From NCBI GenBank assembly GCA_938074565.1, contig CALJEQ010000009.1, forward strand, positions 17,457 to 81,456: a stretch of DNA of 64,000 bases. Direction: 5' to 3'. Below, piece by piece: positions 16,861-24,747 of this stretch. Both the position numbers and the translations under genes were made by a program. Origin of the DNA: an uncultured Alkaliphilus sp. GTDB lineage: Bacteria > Bacillota > Clostridia > Peptostreptococcales > Natronincolaceae. The notes below the pieces were generated by a model. That model was not told the DNA's origin. It saw only the letters and a program-made list of their open reading frames with translations, and searched no databases. The first letter of the stretch is position 1. Every line of letters begins with the position of its first letter.

Positions 16861-18168
16861 CTAAGCGTGAATTTTGTCTAGATAAATCATACAACGCTCA
16901 GGCTTGTTAATTTGACAATAAAACTTAGCTATTCTAGAATATACTTCAACAGATTTAGATTTAACCCCTAATTCTTTAAGGGCTTCTTCTATAGATAGTA
17001 ATCGTTTTTCAGCTTCCTCTAAGTTATTATAATGATCTTTATAGATTTCTGATAAAAAGAGGTTGATACTTATAAGGGCTTCTATATTTGATGTTTCTTT
17101 GGCTATTTTAGAGCCCTTATACAGTGTTTCAATAGCTTTATCCAACTGATTTAAATTGCGATAACATTTTGCTATATCACAGTAAATAGTAGGGGATATA
17201 TTTAAGTCAACAGTCTCTGCCAACTCAGTTGCTTGGTTAGAATATTTAATAGATTCCTTTAAATTACCTATGCAGCGATAGAGGATAGAAAGATTATTAT
17301 AAATCATTAATAACGTATTTGAAGATAATTCACTTTCTCTAGATAATAATTCTTCATATATCTTTTTTGCTTTATCATAGTTACTTAAATCTCTATAGGT
17401 GTTGGCTTCCATAAGAAGTACATCATCATAATACTTTGAATCTACAGACTCTAACTCTCTAAATAAACTAATATTTTTGAATACTAAATCAAATTTCTTT
17501 AAGTTACGATGACAAATAATTGTATTGTAAAGCTTCAACATCTTTATGTATTGTAGGTTGGGGGTGTTATTTTCTAAAGCAACGGAATAGGCTTTGTTAA
17601 AGTATAGTAAACCTTCTTCTACAAAATGTTTGCTTAAGAAACTACTACCAATTTTACTATAAATTAAAGAAACAACTTCAAAATTTTTGGTCTCTAAATA
17701 GTAATCTAAACTACTGAAAAAGTCCATTAAAGCGTCACTATAATTAGCAGAGGAATAGTTAAACTCTCCTCTTCTTAATAGGGTTTTAGAATAATGTTCT
17801 CTTATAGACCATTCGTTGGCGAGGGACAACATTTTATTGAAAATATCATATATTTGACTATGATTTAAGTTTTTATAATTAGATAATAATATATTAATAC
17901 TAACTAATTGATTATCTATTATTTTTTGAACTTGTTCTTCTTTTGACTCCATTAAGTAATTGGCAGTAATTTTTTTACCGTATCGCTTATAATGATCGTT
18001 AAGCTTTTTGGCAATGATCTTAGCTGTTTCATGGCTAAGGCTTCTTTTACCATTTTCAATCATGCTAATAAGACTTCTAGTGATTTGGTCATCAGTTAAT
18101 TCATCCTGTTTTAGTCCAATTTCTCTACGAAGTCGTTTGATTTTCTCCCCTGGACTTAATATGTTCAT
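16861..18168 (-). CDS. Second HTH-TPR regulator, RRNPP type, without obvious propeptide
   Basis: 435 residues, clearly paralogous to the regulator at 3230: the N-terminus SPGEKIKRLRREIGLKQDEL matches TPGEKIKKLRLDLGLKQDDL there, and both share SLISMIE / CLISMIE in the recognition region. The HTH spans ~5-62 and TPR repeats ~110-430. AAGGAGG lies 6 bases before its ATG. Unlike the first copy, the 144 bases downstream contain no exported small ORF (the best reading is eight codons), so it may be an orphan receptor or respond to another peptide. It is divergent from ddl, with a TGTGAAA/TTTCACA repeat between them. Confidence 0.88.
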   Translation of the reverse strand: MNILSPGEKIKRLRREIGLKQDELTDDQITRSLISMIENGKRSLSHETAKIIAKKLNDHYKRYGKKITANYLMESKEEQVQKIIDNQLVSINILLSNYKNLNHSQIYDIFNKMLSLANEWSIREHYSKTLLRRGEFNYSSANYSDALMDFFSSLDYYLETKNFEVVSLIYSKIGSSFLSKHFVEEGLLYFNKAYSVALENNTPNLQYIKMLKLYNTIICHRNLKKFDLVFKNISLFRELESVDSKYYDDVLLMEANTYRDLSNYDKAKKIYEELLSRESELSSNTLLMIYNNLSILYRCIGNLKESIKYSNQATELAETVDLNISPTIYCDIAKCYRNLNQLDKAIETLYKGSKIAKETSNIEALISINLFLSEIYKDHYNNLEEAEKRLLSIEEALKELGVKSKSVEVYSRIAKFYCQINKPERCMIYLDKIHA

Positions 18169-18224
18169 ATGTGAACCTCCTTATGTAATATTGATTATAT
18201 AATAAACTAAATATAATAATTTTA

Positions 18225-18265
18225 TGTGAAAGTGATATATATAATAATATACTAAAAATTTCACA
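18225..18265. promoter_or_regulatory. Spaced inverted repeat in the divergent HTH-TPR / ddl intergenic region
   Basis: TGTGAAA (18225-18231) and TTTCACA (18259-18265) face each other across 27 AT-rich bases. They could be two half-sites for the adjacent regulator; the spacing of about three helical turns suits looping or cooperative binding. Only the repeat itself is seen. Confidence 0.4.
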
Positions 18266-18418
18266 AAAAATCAATTTAAAAAGTTAAAGGAAAAGGAACT
18301 TTTGTTGCATTTTTTGTTTTTTTGTATAAATATAAAGTAATTGTATAAGATTAAAAGTTGAATAATACCATAAACAAGAGTAGAATATTAATAGTATTAA
18401 AGAAAGAAGGTGAGATTT

Positions 18419-19519
18419 ATGAAGAAACTGAATGTAATGGTTGTCTTCGGTGGAAAGTCTGGTGAACATGAAGTTTCATTAATGTCAGCGGCTTCAATAT
18501 TGCGGGCAATTAATAAAGAAAAGTATAATGTTATTCCTGTTGGAATCACAAAAGATGGTGTTTGGAAAATTTGCAACTGTACTATAGATGAAATAGAATC
18601 TGGTAGCTGGGAAGATGAACAAAATCAGTTAGATGAACATATTAATCAAACAGTAAAGAAGATTACATTAGCTCCTATGGACAAAAATGGAGAAGTTTTA
18701 AGGGTAGAAAATAACAAAATAGAAAAAGTCGATGTGGTTTTTCCAGTTCTTCATGGCCCTTTTGGAGAAGATGGCACCATTCAAGGATTAATTGAAATGA
18801 TGGGCATACCATATGTGGGGGCTGGCGTGTTGGCATCAGCAGTAGCAATGGATAAAGGGATGGCAAAAAAACTATTTGATGCAGATGGAATTCCCCAAGC
18901 AAAGTACATAATTATAAATAGAAATAAATATATTCAACATATGCAAAAAATGATTGAAGAAATAGAAGGACAATTTAATTATCCAGTATTTGTTAAGCCT
19001 GCAAATTTGGGTTCAAGTGTAGGTATTTCAAAGGCAAAAAATACAGAACAGTTAGTTAAAGCGATTAATGAAGCGGCTAAATATGATCGTCGAGTGGTGA
19101 TTGAAGAGTTTATTAATGCTAGAGAAATTGAATGTTCAGTTTTAGGGAATGATGAACCTATAGTATCTTTACCAGCAGAAATTATACCATCCCACGAGTT
19201 TTATGATTATCACGATAAATATTTTGACGGAACAAGTCAATATGTAATTCCTGCTGATTTATCACAGGAAATGATAGAAGAAATAAGAGCATTATCTATA
19301 AAAGTATATAGTTTATTAGACTGTAGTGGGTTGGCTAGAGTAGACTTCTTTGTAGAAAAAGAAACCAATCGCATTTTAGTAAATGAAATTAATACGATGC
19401 CTGGCTTTACAAAAATAAGCATGTATCCTAAAATGTGGGAAGTTACAGGAATTCCCTATGAAAAATTAATAGATCGTCTTATAGAACTAGCCCTTCATAG
19501 ACACAAAGATCGTAATTAA
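18419..19519 (+). CDS. ddl: D-alanine--D-alanine ligase
   Basis: Makes the D-Ala-D-Ala dipeptide for peptidoglycan in the cytoplasm. The 366 residues show the Ddl N-terminal GGKSGEHEVSLMSA, the ATP-grasp core (VFPVLHGPFGEDGTIQGL, FVKPANLGSSVGISK, VVIEEFINAREIECSVLG) and the metal-binding VNEINTMPGFT. The ATG at 18419 is preferred over a GTG at 18410, which overlaps the AAGAAGGTGA ribosome site. It is followed 25 bp later by a DUF1934 gene, probably in the same transcript. Confidence 0.95.
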   Translation: MKKLNVMVVFGGKSGEHEVSLMSAASILRAINKEKYNVIPVGITKDGVWKICNCTIDEIESGSWEDEQNQLDEHINQTVKKITLAPMDKNGEVLRVENNKIEKVDVVFPVLHGPFGEDGTIQGLIEMMGIPYVGAGVLASAVAMDKGMAKKLFDADGIPQAKYIIINRNKYIQHMQKMIEEIEGQFNYPVFVKPANLGSSVGISKAKNTEQLVKAINEAAKYDRRVVIEEFINAREIECSVLGNDEPIVSLPAEIIPSHEFYDYHDKYFDGTSQYVIPADLSQEMIEEIRALSIKVYSLLDCSGLARVDFFVEKETNRILVNEINTMPGFTKISMYPKMWEVTGIPYEKLIDRLIELALHRHKDRN

Positions 19520-19544
19520 AATATAAAAAAAAGGTTGGATAGCA

Positions 19545-19967
19545 ATGGATAAACGGATGATAAGGGTACTTGGAGTACAAAAGGATGCACAAGGAGAAGA
19601 AAATAAAATTGAATTGACTACAGAAGGTAAAGTGTACGAAAAAAACAATAATATATATATTGTATATGAAGAAACAGAAATTTCTGGAATGGAAGGCGCT
19701 ACAACTACCTTGAAAATAGAAGGTGATAAAAAAGTATCAATGAAAAGATACGGTACTGCCGACTCCCAAATTGTATTTGAAGAAGGTAGACATTACATCA
19801 GTGAATATAGAACCATGTTTGGTAACTTCAAGATGGATGTTAAGACCCATTCATTAAAAACAGACTTATCAATAGAAAATCAAAAAGGAAAAATTGAAAT
19901 CAATTATGATATGGTTATTTCTGGTATGGTTGAAACTACAAATACATTGGAAATAAGTGTACTATAG
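19545..19967 (+). CDS. DUF1934 family protein (YwiB-like)
   Basis: 140 residues forming an all-beta, lipocalin-like barrel as known for DUF1934/YwiB proteins; recognisable phrases are LTTEGKVYEKNNNIYIVYEE, EISGMEGATTTLKIE and EGRHYISEYRTMFG. The biochemical function is unknown in the family. In Bacillus and many Clostridia ywiB sits directly before argS. Here the next gene, 17 bp on, is a shortened ArgRS-like protein, which keeps that order and makes the truncation notable. Confidence 0.85.
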   Translation: MDKRMIRVLGVQKDAQGEENKIELTTEGKVYEKNNNIYIVYEETEISGMEGATTTLKIEGDKKVSMKRYGTADSQIVFEEGRHYISEYRTMFGNFKMDVKTHSLKTDLSIENQKGKIEINYDMVISGMVETTNTLEISVL

Positions 19968-19984
19968 AAAGGTTAGGTTGAATA

Positions 19985-20686
19985 ATGAATATTAATAAAA
20001 TAAAGTTAGAGTTACAAAGGCAACTACAAGACAGTATCTACAATTGTTTTTCTATTCATTATTCAGACTTTGGTGTTCAAAGAAATCATAAAGAAGGCTA
20101 TGGTGATTTTTCTTCCACCGTAGCTTTTTCATTGAACAAACTATTAAAAAAACCTCCAATGGAAATTGCAAATAATATTGAAAGTGAAAGCAATAATAAT
20201 AAACAAAATAAATATAGACTAGAAGCTGTAGCACCAGGTTTTCTTAACTTGTACTTACCTAAAGACTGGAAGTTTAATGTGATTAAAGAAATACAGAATA
20301 GGACTGGGAATAATAATTTAATAAATCATGTTTTGTTGGAAAGTGATGGACAGTATGTTAGTTTCAAAAAAGAAGTTCTATATATAGCCCATCGTACCCA
20401 ATGGGTTTTAGAAGTGTTTCAAAAAGAGGGTGTGGGTCTGTACCCTATAAGGGTAGAAGATATAAAGCTACCCATTGAAGAGATACTAATTAATCAAATG
20501 ATATATTGGGATGAATTAACAGGAGATAAGGAATTAGACAAAGAAAAATTAAAACAATGTTATTTAGATATAATAGAGAGCTTCTGGAAGTACCATAATT
20601 CGGTGGTGTTAAGAAACTTGGAAGAAACCCAAAGAAATCTTTTGTTAAATATTTTCCTTGCTATAAAAAATATAATGATGTATTAA
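19985..20686 (+). CDS. ArgRS-like protein lacking the catalytic core (Add1 + DALR-like domains)
   Basis: 233 residues. Residues 1-108 look like the N-terminal additional domain of arginyl-tRNA synthetase: GYGDFSSTVAFSLNKLLKKP, PMEIANNI and EAVAPGFLNLYLP are its usual signatures. Residues ~125-233 (VSFKKEVLYIAH, LINQMIYWDELTGDKELD, then helical to the end) resemble the DALR anticodon-binding domain. The ~350-residue Rossmann core with HIGH and KMSK-like motifs is absent and there is no room for it. The frame is intact with a normal ribosome site, so this is not an obvious pseudogene. It lies after ywiB, the usual argS position. It may be a tRNA-binding or regulatory paralogue; a full argS is not in the window. 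Confidence 0.75.
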   Translation: MNINKIKLELQRQLQDSIYNCFSIHYSDFGVQRNHKEGYGDFSSTVAFSLNKLLKKPPMEIANNIESESNNNKQNKYRLEAVAPGFLNLYLPKDWKFNVIKEIQNRTGNNNLINHVLLESDGQYVSFKKEVLYIAHRTQWVLEVFQKEGVGLYPIRVEDIKLPIEEILINQMIYWDELTGDKELDKEKLKQCYLDIIESFWKYHNSVVLRNLEETQRNLLLNIFLAIKNIMMY

Positions 20687-20785
20687 TTTTCTAACTTTTA
20701 AGCCTATAAAAGAGGGTTTTTATATACTATAAAGAAATTAAATATAAAATAACGGGTATTGCATATAGGTGGAGGAGGAACGGAG

Positions 20786-21586
20786 ATGATACTTATTATG
20801 GAAAAGGCACTGGAACTACACAAATTAAGAAAAACCTTTGTAATGGCTACAGTAATTGAGTCAAAAGGTTCTGTTCCAGGTAAAACAGGGGCTAAGTTAA
20901 TATATACAGAAGATCACCAACTGTTTGGTACTGTTGGGGGTGGTCTAGTAGAAGCGGAAGTATTAAAAGAAGCAGAAAAGGTATTAGAAACAACAGAAAG
21001 TAAAACATTAGAATATAATCTAACAAAATCAGAGAAGGGCATAGGAATGAATTGTGGTGGTAGTGTAAAGGTTTTTTTAGAAATCTTTAAACCTCAATAT
21101 CGACTGCTTTTATGTGGTGGGGGTCATATTGGTTATGAAATAGCTAAATTTGCATCTCTGTTAAAATTAGAAACCATTTTGTTAGAAGAGAGAAAACATA
21201 TGGCAACAGAAGAGAGGTTTCCCTATGTGCTAGAGTGGGTGGTAAAGGATAATTATAAAGAAGCCTTAAAAGAAGTGGAAATTGATAAATATACACTGGT
21301 GGTAATTGTAACAAAAGGTTCAACCACCGATGAAATGGTGCTGGAGGAAGTTATACACTCCACTGCCCCCTATATAGGAATGATGGGTAGTTTAAGGAAA
21401 AAACTTGAAGTTATGAGTAGTATGGAGAAAAAGGGTTATTCTAAGGAATTGTTAAATAAAATATATTGCCCTATTGGGTTAGATATAAAGGGTACTACAC
21501 CAGAAGAAATTGCCCTATCAGTAGTAGCAGAACTAGTTACCATTAAAAATGGAGGGACTGGAAAACCATTAAGGGAACTTTTTTAG
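20786..21586 (+). CDS. XdhC/CoxI family protein
   Basis: 266 residues from the ATG at 20786, 7 bases after GGAGGAGG. The N-terminal XdhC/CoxI domain contains ATVIESKGSVPGKTGAKLI and GTVGGGLVEAEVL; the C-terminal Rossmann domain contains LLLCGGGHIGYEIAKFA (~106-122) and VVIVTKGSTTDEMVLEE. XdhC proteins insert or sulfurate the molybdenum cofactor of xanthine-dehydrogenase-type enzymes. No such hydroxylase is in the window. The MobA-like nucleotidyltransferase at 11010 could share this pathway, but the distance makes the link speculative. Confidence 0.88.
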   Translation: MILIMEKALELHKLRKTFVMATVIESKGSVPGKTGAKLIYTEDHQLFGTVGGGLVEAEVLKEAEKVLETTESKTLEYNLTKSEKGIGMNCGGSVKVFLEIFKPQYRLLLCGGGHIGYEIAKFASLLKLETILLEERKHMATEERFPYVLEWVVKDNYKEALKEVEIDKYTLVVIVTKGSTTDEMVLEEVIHSTAPYIGMMGSLRKKLEVMSSMEKKGYSKELLNKIYCPIGLDIKGTTPEEIALSVVAELVTIKNGGTGKPLRELF

Positions 21587-21724
21587 CAGTAATTACGTCT
21601 TATTAATAAGAACACTGGACTATAGAGGAAAGTGTATATTAAAGTAAAAAATAATAAAATTTATATAGCGTCGCTATACAATTTCCTCGTAGGCTAGTTA
21701 TGTCAGTCATAAGGAGGAGAAAAT

Positions 21725-22384
21725 ATGAAAAAGATAATTTGTATTTTGGTTGTTGGGTTAATTGTAGTAGGAGGTTTGGTGGGCTGTGGCATTTCTGAAA
21801 CCCCAAAAGTAGATACCCCACAACAGCAGGAAGAACCGAAAATAGATGATGAAAAAGTAGAAGAAAAGCAATTTCCCCAAGCAAAGGATGATACCATAAT
21901 GATTGAAGGGATGGAGGAAACCATCACTCTAAATCTTCTAGATGGAAGTGGAAAAAATTTTATCACCTATGTACCGGAGGACCTTTTAGTGGAGACAGTA
22001 AGTGCTGGTGAAGGTGATGCCTATTGGTTCTATGCTAACTTTGGTGGAAATAAAAGAGAAGATGTCTACCTTCAGCTATTCTTTTTCCCACCGACATTAG
22101 ATTCAGAGCCTAAATTAGTTGGGGAAAGAGGCTTGTTGACTGCTCAAGGTTTAGAGATGGAAAAAGTAGAAGATGGAGAGGAATTTTATCCGTGGTCTGT
22201 TGAAGAATATATCAGTAAGACTGATGAAACAAAAGTTTACTTAGGTGTTCATCAAGACCAATATTTTATGTTAAAAGTTAGTTATCCAGCAGAATTTGGA
22301 GACGGATTTTTGCCGAGGGTAAATAAGGTTTTAGAACATTTTTATTGGGTAGATACAGAAACTTATTTAGTTGAAGCTGAATAA
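21725..22384 (+). CDS. Lipoprotein, function unknown
   Basis: 219 residues with a lipoprotein signal peptide; lipobox LVGC gives a lipidated Cys at 21. A Gln/Glu/Pro-rich linker (~27-55) leads to a globular domain (~60-215) rich in Tyr and Phe with NFGGNKREDVYLQLFFFP and VLEHFYWVDTETYLVEAE. No enzyme motif is seen. AAGGAGGAG lies 6 bases before the ATG. A small hairpin (TATAGCG/CGCTATA) lies in the leader near 21665. It would be held on the outside of the cytoplasmic membrane. Confidence 0.75.
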   Translation: MKKIICILVVGLIVVGGLVGCGISETPKVDTPQQQEEPKIDDEKVEEKQFPQAKDDTIMIEGMEETITLNLLDGSGKNFITYVPEDLLVETVSAGEGDAYWFYANFGGNKREDVYLQLFFFPPTLDSEPKLVGERGLLTAQGLEMEKVEDGEEFYPWSVEEYISKTDETKVYLGVHQDQYFMLKVSYPAEFGDGFLPRVNKVLEHFYWVDTETYLVEAE

Positions 22385-22678
22385 AAAGGAATAAAAAGGG
22401 TTAAATATCATTTGAAAATGCATGGTATAGAAGTCATGTAAAAATATTTTTTTAATACACAAAATGCAATTTCCATAAAAAGAAATTGCATTTTGTGTAT
22501 TGGTGTATAAAATTAATAAAATAAGAAAAAATAAAATATAAAAATAAAAGTAAAATTTTAAAAATGAACAGCACTTAAAGTGTTGGAATTTAAATGTTTT
22601 ATAAATGAAATTATTTTTGTTGTAATAAAACATAAAAAAATATTAAATCATATAAATAAATTAATTTTCAAAAAAATG
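22385..22678. other. AT-rich intergenic region containing a perfect 20-bp inverted repeat
   Basis: No gene. AATACACAAAATGCAATTTC (22454-22473) is repeated exactly in reverse complement at 22482-22501 with an eight-base loop. Neither strand has a direct T-run after it, so it is not a textbook terminator. The remainder up to the T-box promoter is low-complexity A/T. Confidence 0.8.
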
Positions 22679-22707
22679 TTGCATTAGAATTTTATCCGGT
22701 ATATAAT
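22679..22707 (+). promoter_or_regulatory. Promoter of the T-box/aspS-gatCAB operon
   Basis: TTGCAT (22679-22684), 17-base spacer, TATAAT (22702-22707). The transcript would start near 22714 at the base of the T-box leader. Confidence 0.8.
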
Positions 22708-22713
22708 ACTAAT

Positions 22714-23029
22714 AAATATTAGAAAAGCCTTATGTAAATGCATTGATGGGGAGAGTAAATACAAAGTGAAGTTTAAGCGAGTTGGGGACGGTGAAAGCCC
22801 AGTAACAAAGCTTGTATTGAAGAACACCTCGGAGCAGCTAACCAAAATCCATTTATGGAAAGTAGACTTAGTCGGTTGTTCACCGTTAAAAGAACTAGGT
22901 ATCGACATTTAAAACTAATTGTCCGTACTAAATAAAGAGAGCTTATTTATAAGCTAATCAGGGTGGCACCGCGGAGAATACATAATCCCGTCCCTATACC
23001 ATACAAGTGGTATAGGGGCGGGATTTTTT
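22714..23029 (+). ncRNA. T-box riboswitch leader, asparagine specifier (AAC)
   Basis: The leader has the T-box core AGGGTGGCACCGCGG at 22960-22974 and a following terminator. In stem I the AGTA side of the specifier loop is at 22754-22757, flanked by AATAC (22758-22762) pairing with GTATT (22814-22818). The opposite strand reads GAAGAACA (22819-22826), placing AAC (Asn) at 22823-22825; GAA (Glu) at 22822-22824 overlaps it. Uncharged tRNA-Asn should stabilise the antiterminator and switch on the Asp-tRNA(Asn) amidation operon. An overlapping Glu/Asn specifier is known from the equivalent Clostridium acetobutylicum operon. Confidence 0.93.
22987..23029 (+). terminator. T-box regulated terminator hairpin
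   Basis: CCCGTCCCTATACC pairs with GGTATAGGGGCGGG and is followed by ATTTTTTA. Its 5' arm competes with the antiterminator formed with the T-box core. Confidence 0.93.
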
Positions 23030-23120
23030 AATTTTACAGGGTTTTATAAATTTTATAATTAATAAACTGGAAGATAAAAGAGCGATAAAAATATTGATGA
23101 GGAAAAGGGAGGAAATTAAA

Positions 23121-24410
23121 ATGGAAAGAGTATATGTAAAGGATATAGGTGGAGTGAAGGAAGAAACAATATTGGTAAAAGGTTGGATTCATAAAATTTA
23201 TGATATAGGAAAAATTAGTTTTCTTCAATTAAGAGACAAAACAGGAATTATACAACTGGTGGTGGATAAAGAGCTAAGGGACGGTTTGAGGTTAGAAATG
23301 TCTATAGAAGCAGTTGGAGAAGTAGCTTCTAATGAGAAAGCTCCAACGGGTATGGAAATACAGGTAAAAGAACTGACTATATTAGGGCAAGCCCATTATG
23401 ATGTGTTACCTTTTCCAATCAACAATGGAGAAGTAAAGGCACATTTAGAAACTCAATTAAACCATAGAAATATAAGTTTAAGGTCCCCTAAAGTAAGAGC
23501 ACCATTTAAGGTACAAGAGGAAGTAGTTGAAGCCTTTAGAAGCTTTTTAAAGTCTCAAAACTTCTCTGAAATTCATACACCTAAAATTATTGCTTCAGGT
23601 ACAGAAGGTGGGTCAGAAATGTTTACAGTAAACTATTTTGATACTAGAGCATTTTTAGCCCAAAGTCCTCAATTCTACAAGCAAATGATGGTGGGAGCTG
23701 GTTTTGAAAGGGTATTTGAAGTAGGTCATGCCTATAGAGCAGAGTTACACAACACATGGAGACATTTAAATGAGTATGTTAGTTTAGATGTTGAAATGGG
23801 ATTCATAAAAAGTGAAGAAGATATTATGGATATGGAGGAGGCTTTTTTAAAATACCTTTTCCAACATCTTAACAAAACTTGCCAAAGTGAATTAGAATTA
23901 TATGGTGTAGTTTTACCAGAAATTAAGAAAATTCCAAGAATGCCATTGGCTGATGCTCAAAACATACTGTTAGAGAAGTATGGTAAAAAATCTCCAACAG
24001 GTAATATTGATGCAGAAGGTGAAATTATATTATCTCAATATATTAAGGAAACCTATGACAGTGACTTTGTATTCTTAACAAAGTATCCAGTATCTAAAAG
24101 ACCAGTATATACTATGCCAGATGAAACATTGGAAGGAATGACAAAAAGTTTTGACTTAATATATAAGGGACTGGAAATAACCACAGGTGGACAAAGGATT
24201 CATGATTATGAGGCATTAATAACGAACATGACTAAGTTTGGACTAAACCCACAAGATTTTGATTTTTATGTTGACAGTTTTAAATATGGTATGCCACCCC
24301 ACGGAGGGTTTGCCATAGGGTTAGAACGGATTACAATGAAAATATTAGAATTAGATAACATTAGACAAGCCACACTATTACCAAGAGATTTAAAGAGAAT
24401 TACACCATAG
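23121..24410 (+). CDS. Aspartyl-tRNA synthetase, non-discriminating type (acts on tRNA-Asp/tRNA-Asn)
   Basis: 429 residues, the short archaeal-type class IIb AspRS rather than the ~590-residue bacterial AspRS. An OB-fold anticodon domain (~1-105, VKGWIHKIYDIGKISFLQLR) precedes the class II core with motif 2 (GFERVFEVGHAYRAE) and motif 3 (GFAIGLERITMKIL). Such enzymes aspartylate tRNA-Asn, and GatCAB then amidates it. Co-transcription with gatCAB under an Asn T-box supports this directly. The ATG at 23121, 8 bases after GGGAGG, is preferred to the ATG at 23094. Confidence 0.93.
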   Translation: MERVYVKDIGGVKEETILVKGWIHKIYDIGKISFLQLRDKTGIIQLVVDKELRDGLRLEMSIEAVGEVASNEKAPTGMEIQVKELTILGQAHYDVLPFPINNGEVKAHLETQLNHRNISLRSPKVRAPFKVQEEVVEAFRSFLKSQNFSEIHTPKIIASGTEGGSEMFTVNYFDTRAFLAQSPQFYKQMMVGAGFERVFEVGHAYRAELHNTWRHLNEYVSLDVEMGFIKSEEDIMDMEEAFLKYLFQHLNKTCQSELELYGVVLPEIKKIPRMPLADAQNILLEKYGKKSPTGNIDAEGEIILSQYIKETYDSDFVFLTKYPVSKRPVYTMPDETLEGMTKSFDLIYKGLEITTGGQRIHDYEALITNMTKFGLNPQDFDFYVDSFKYGMPPHGGFAIGLERITMKILELDNIRQATLLPRDLKRITP

Positions 24411-24422
24411 GAGGATAAAAAA

Positions 24423-24707
24423 ATGAAAATAAACGTAGAAGAAGTACAACATATAGCAAAGTTGGCAAAGCTTAGGTTTACTAATGAAGAAGCAGAAAAG
24501 ATGGCAAAAGAGTTTGATTCCATATTAGGGCATTTTCAGTCAATGGAGGAAGTTCCACTAGAAGACACAAAGACTTCATCAAAAGAAGAAATAAAAACAG
24601 TATTAAGAAAAGACGAGGCTGTCATATTTGAAGATAAAGCCAAGTTATTTCGAAATGTGAAACAAATGCGGGACGGATATATACAAGTACCTAAAATTAT
24701 TGAATAG
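24423..24707 (+). CDS. gatC: Asp/Glu-tRNA amidotransferase subunit C
   Basis: 94 residues, the normal GatC size, with VQHIAKLAKLRFTNEEAEKM and EFDSILGHFQSMEEVP typical of its helical N-terminus. GatC wraps and stabilises the GatA-GatB interface. It lies 12 bp after the synthetase gene with its own AGGAGG site and overlaps the extended reading frame of gatA. Confidence 0.95.
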   Translation: MKINVEEVQHIAKLAKLRFTNEEAEKMAKEFDSILGHFQSMEEVPLEDTKTSSKEEIKTVLRKDEAVIFEDKAKLFRNVKQMRDGYIQVPKIIE

Positions 24708-24747
24708 GTTAATAGAAGATAGAACTACCAGTAAAGGAGGAACCAAG

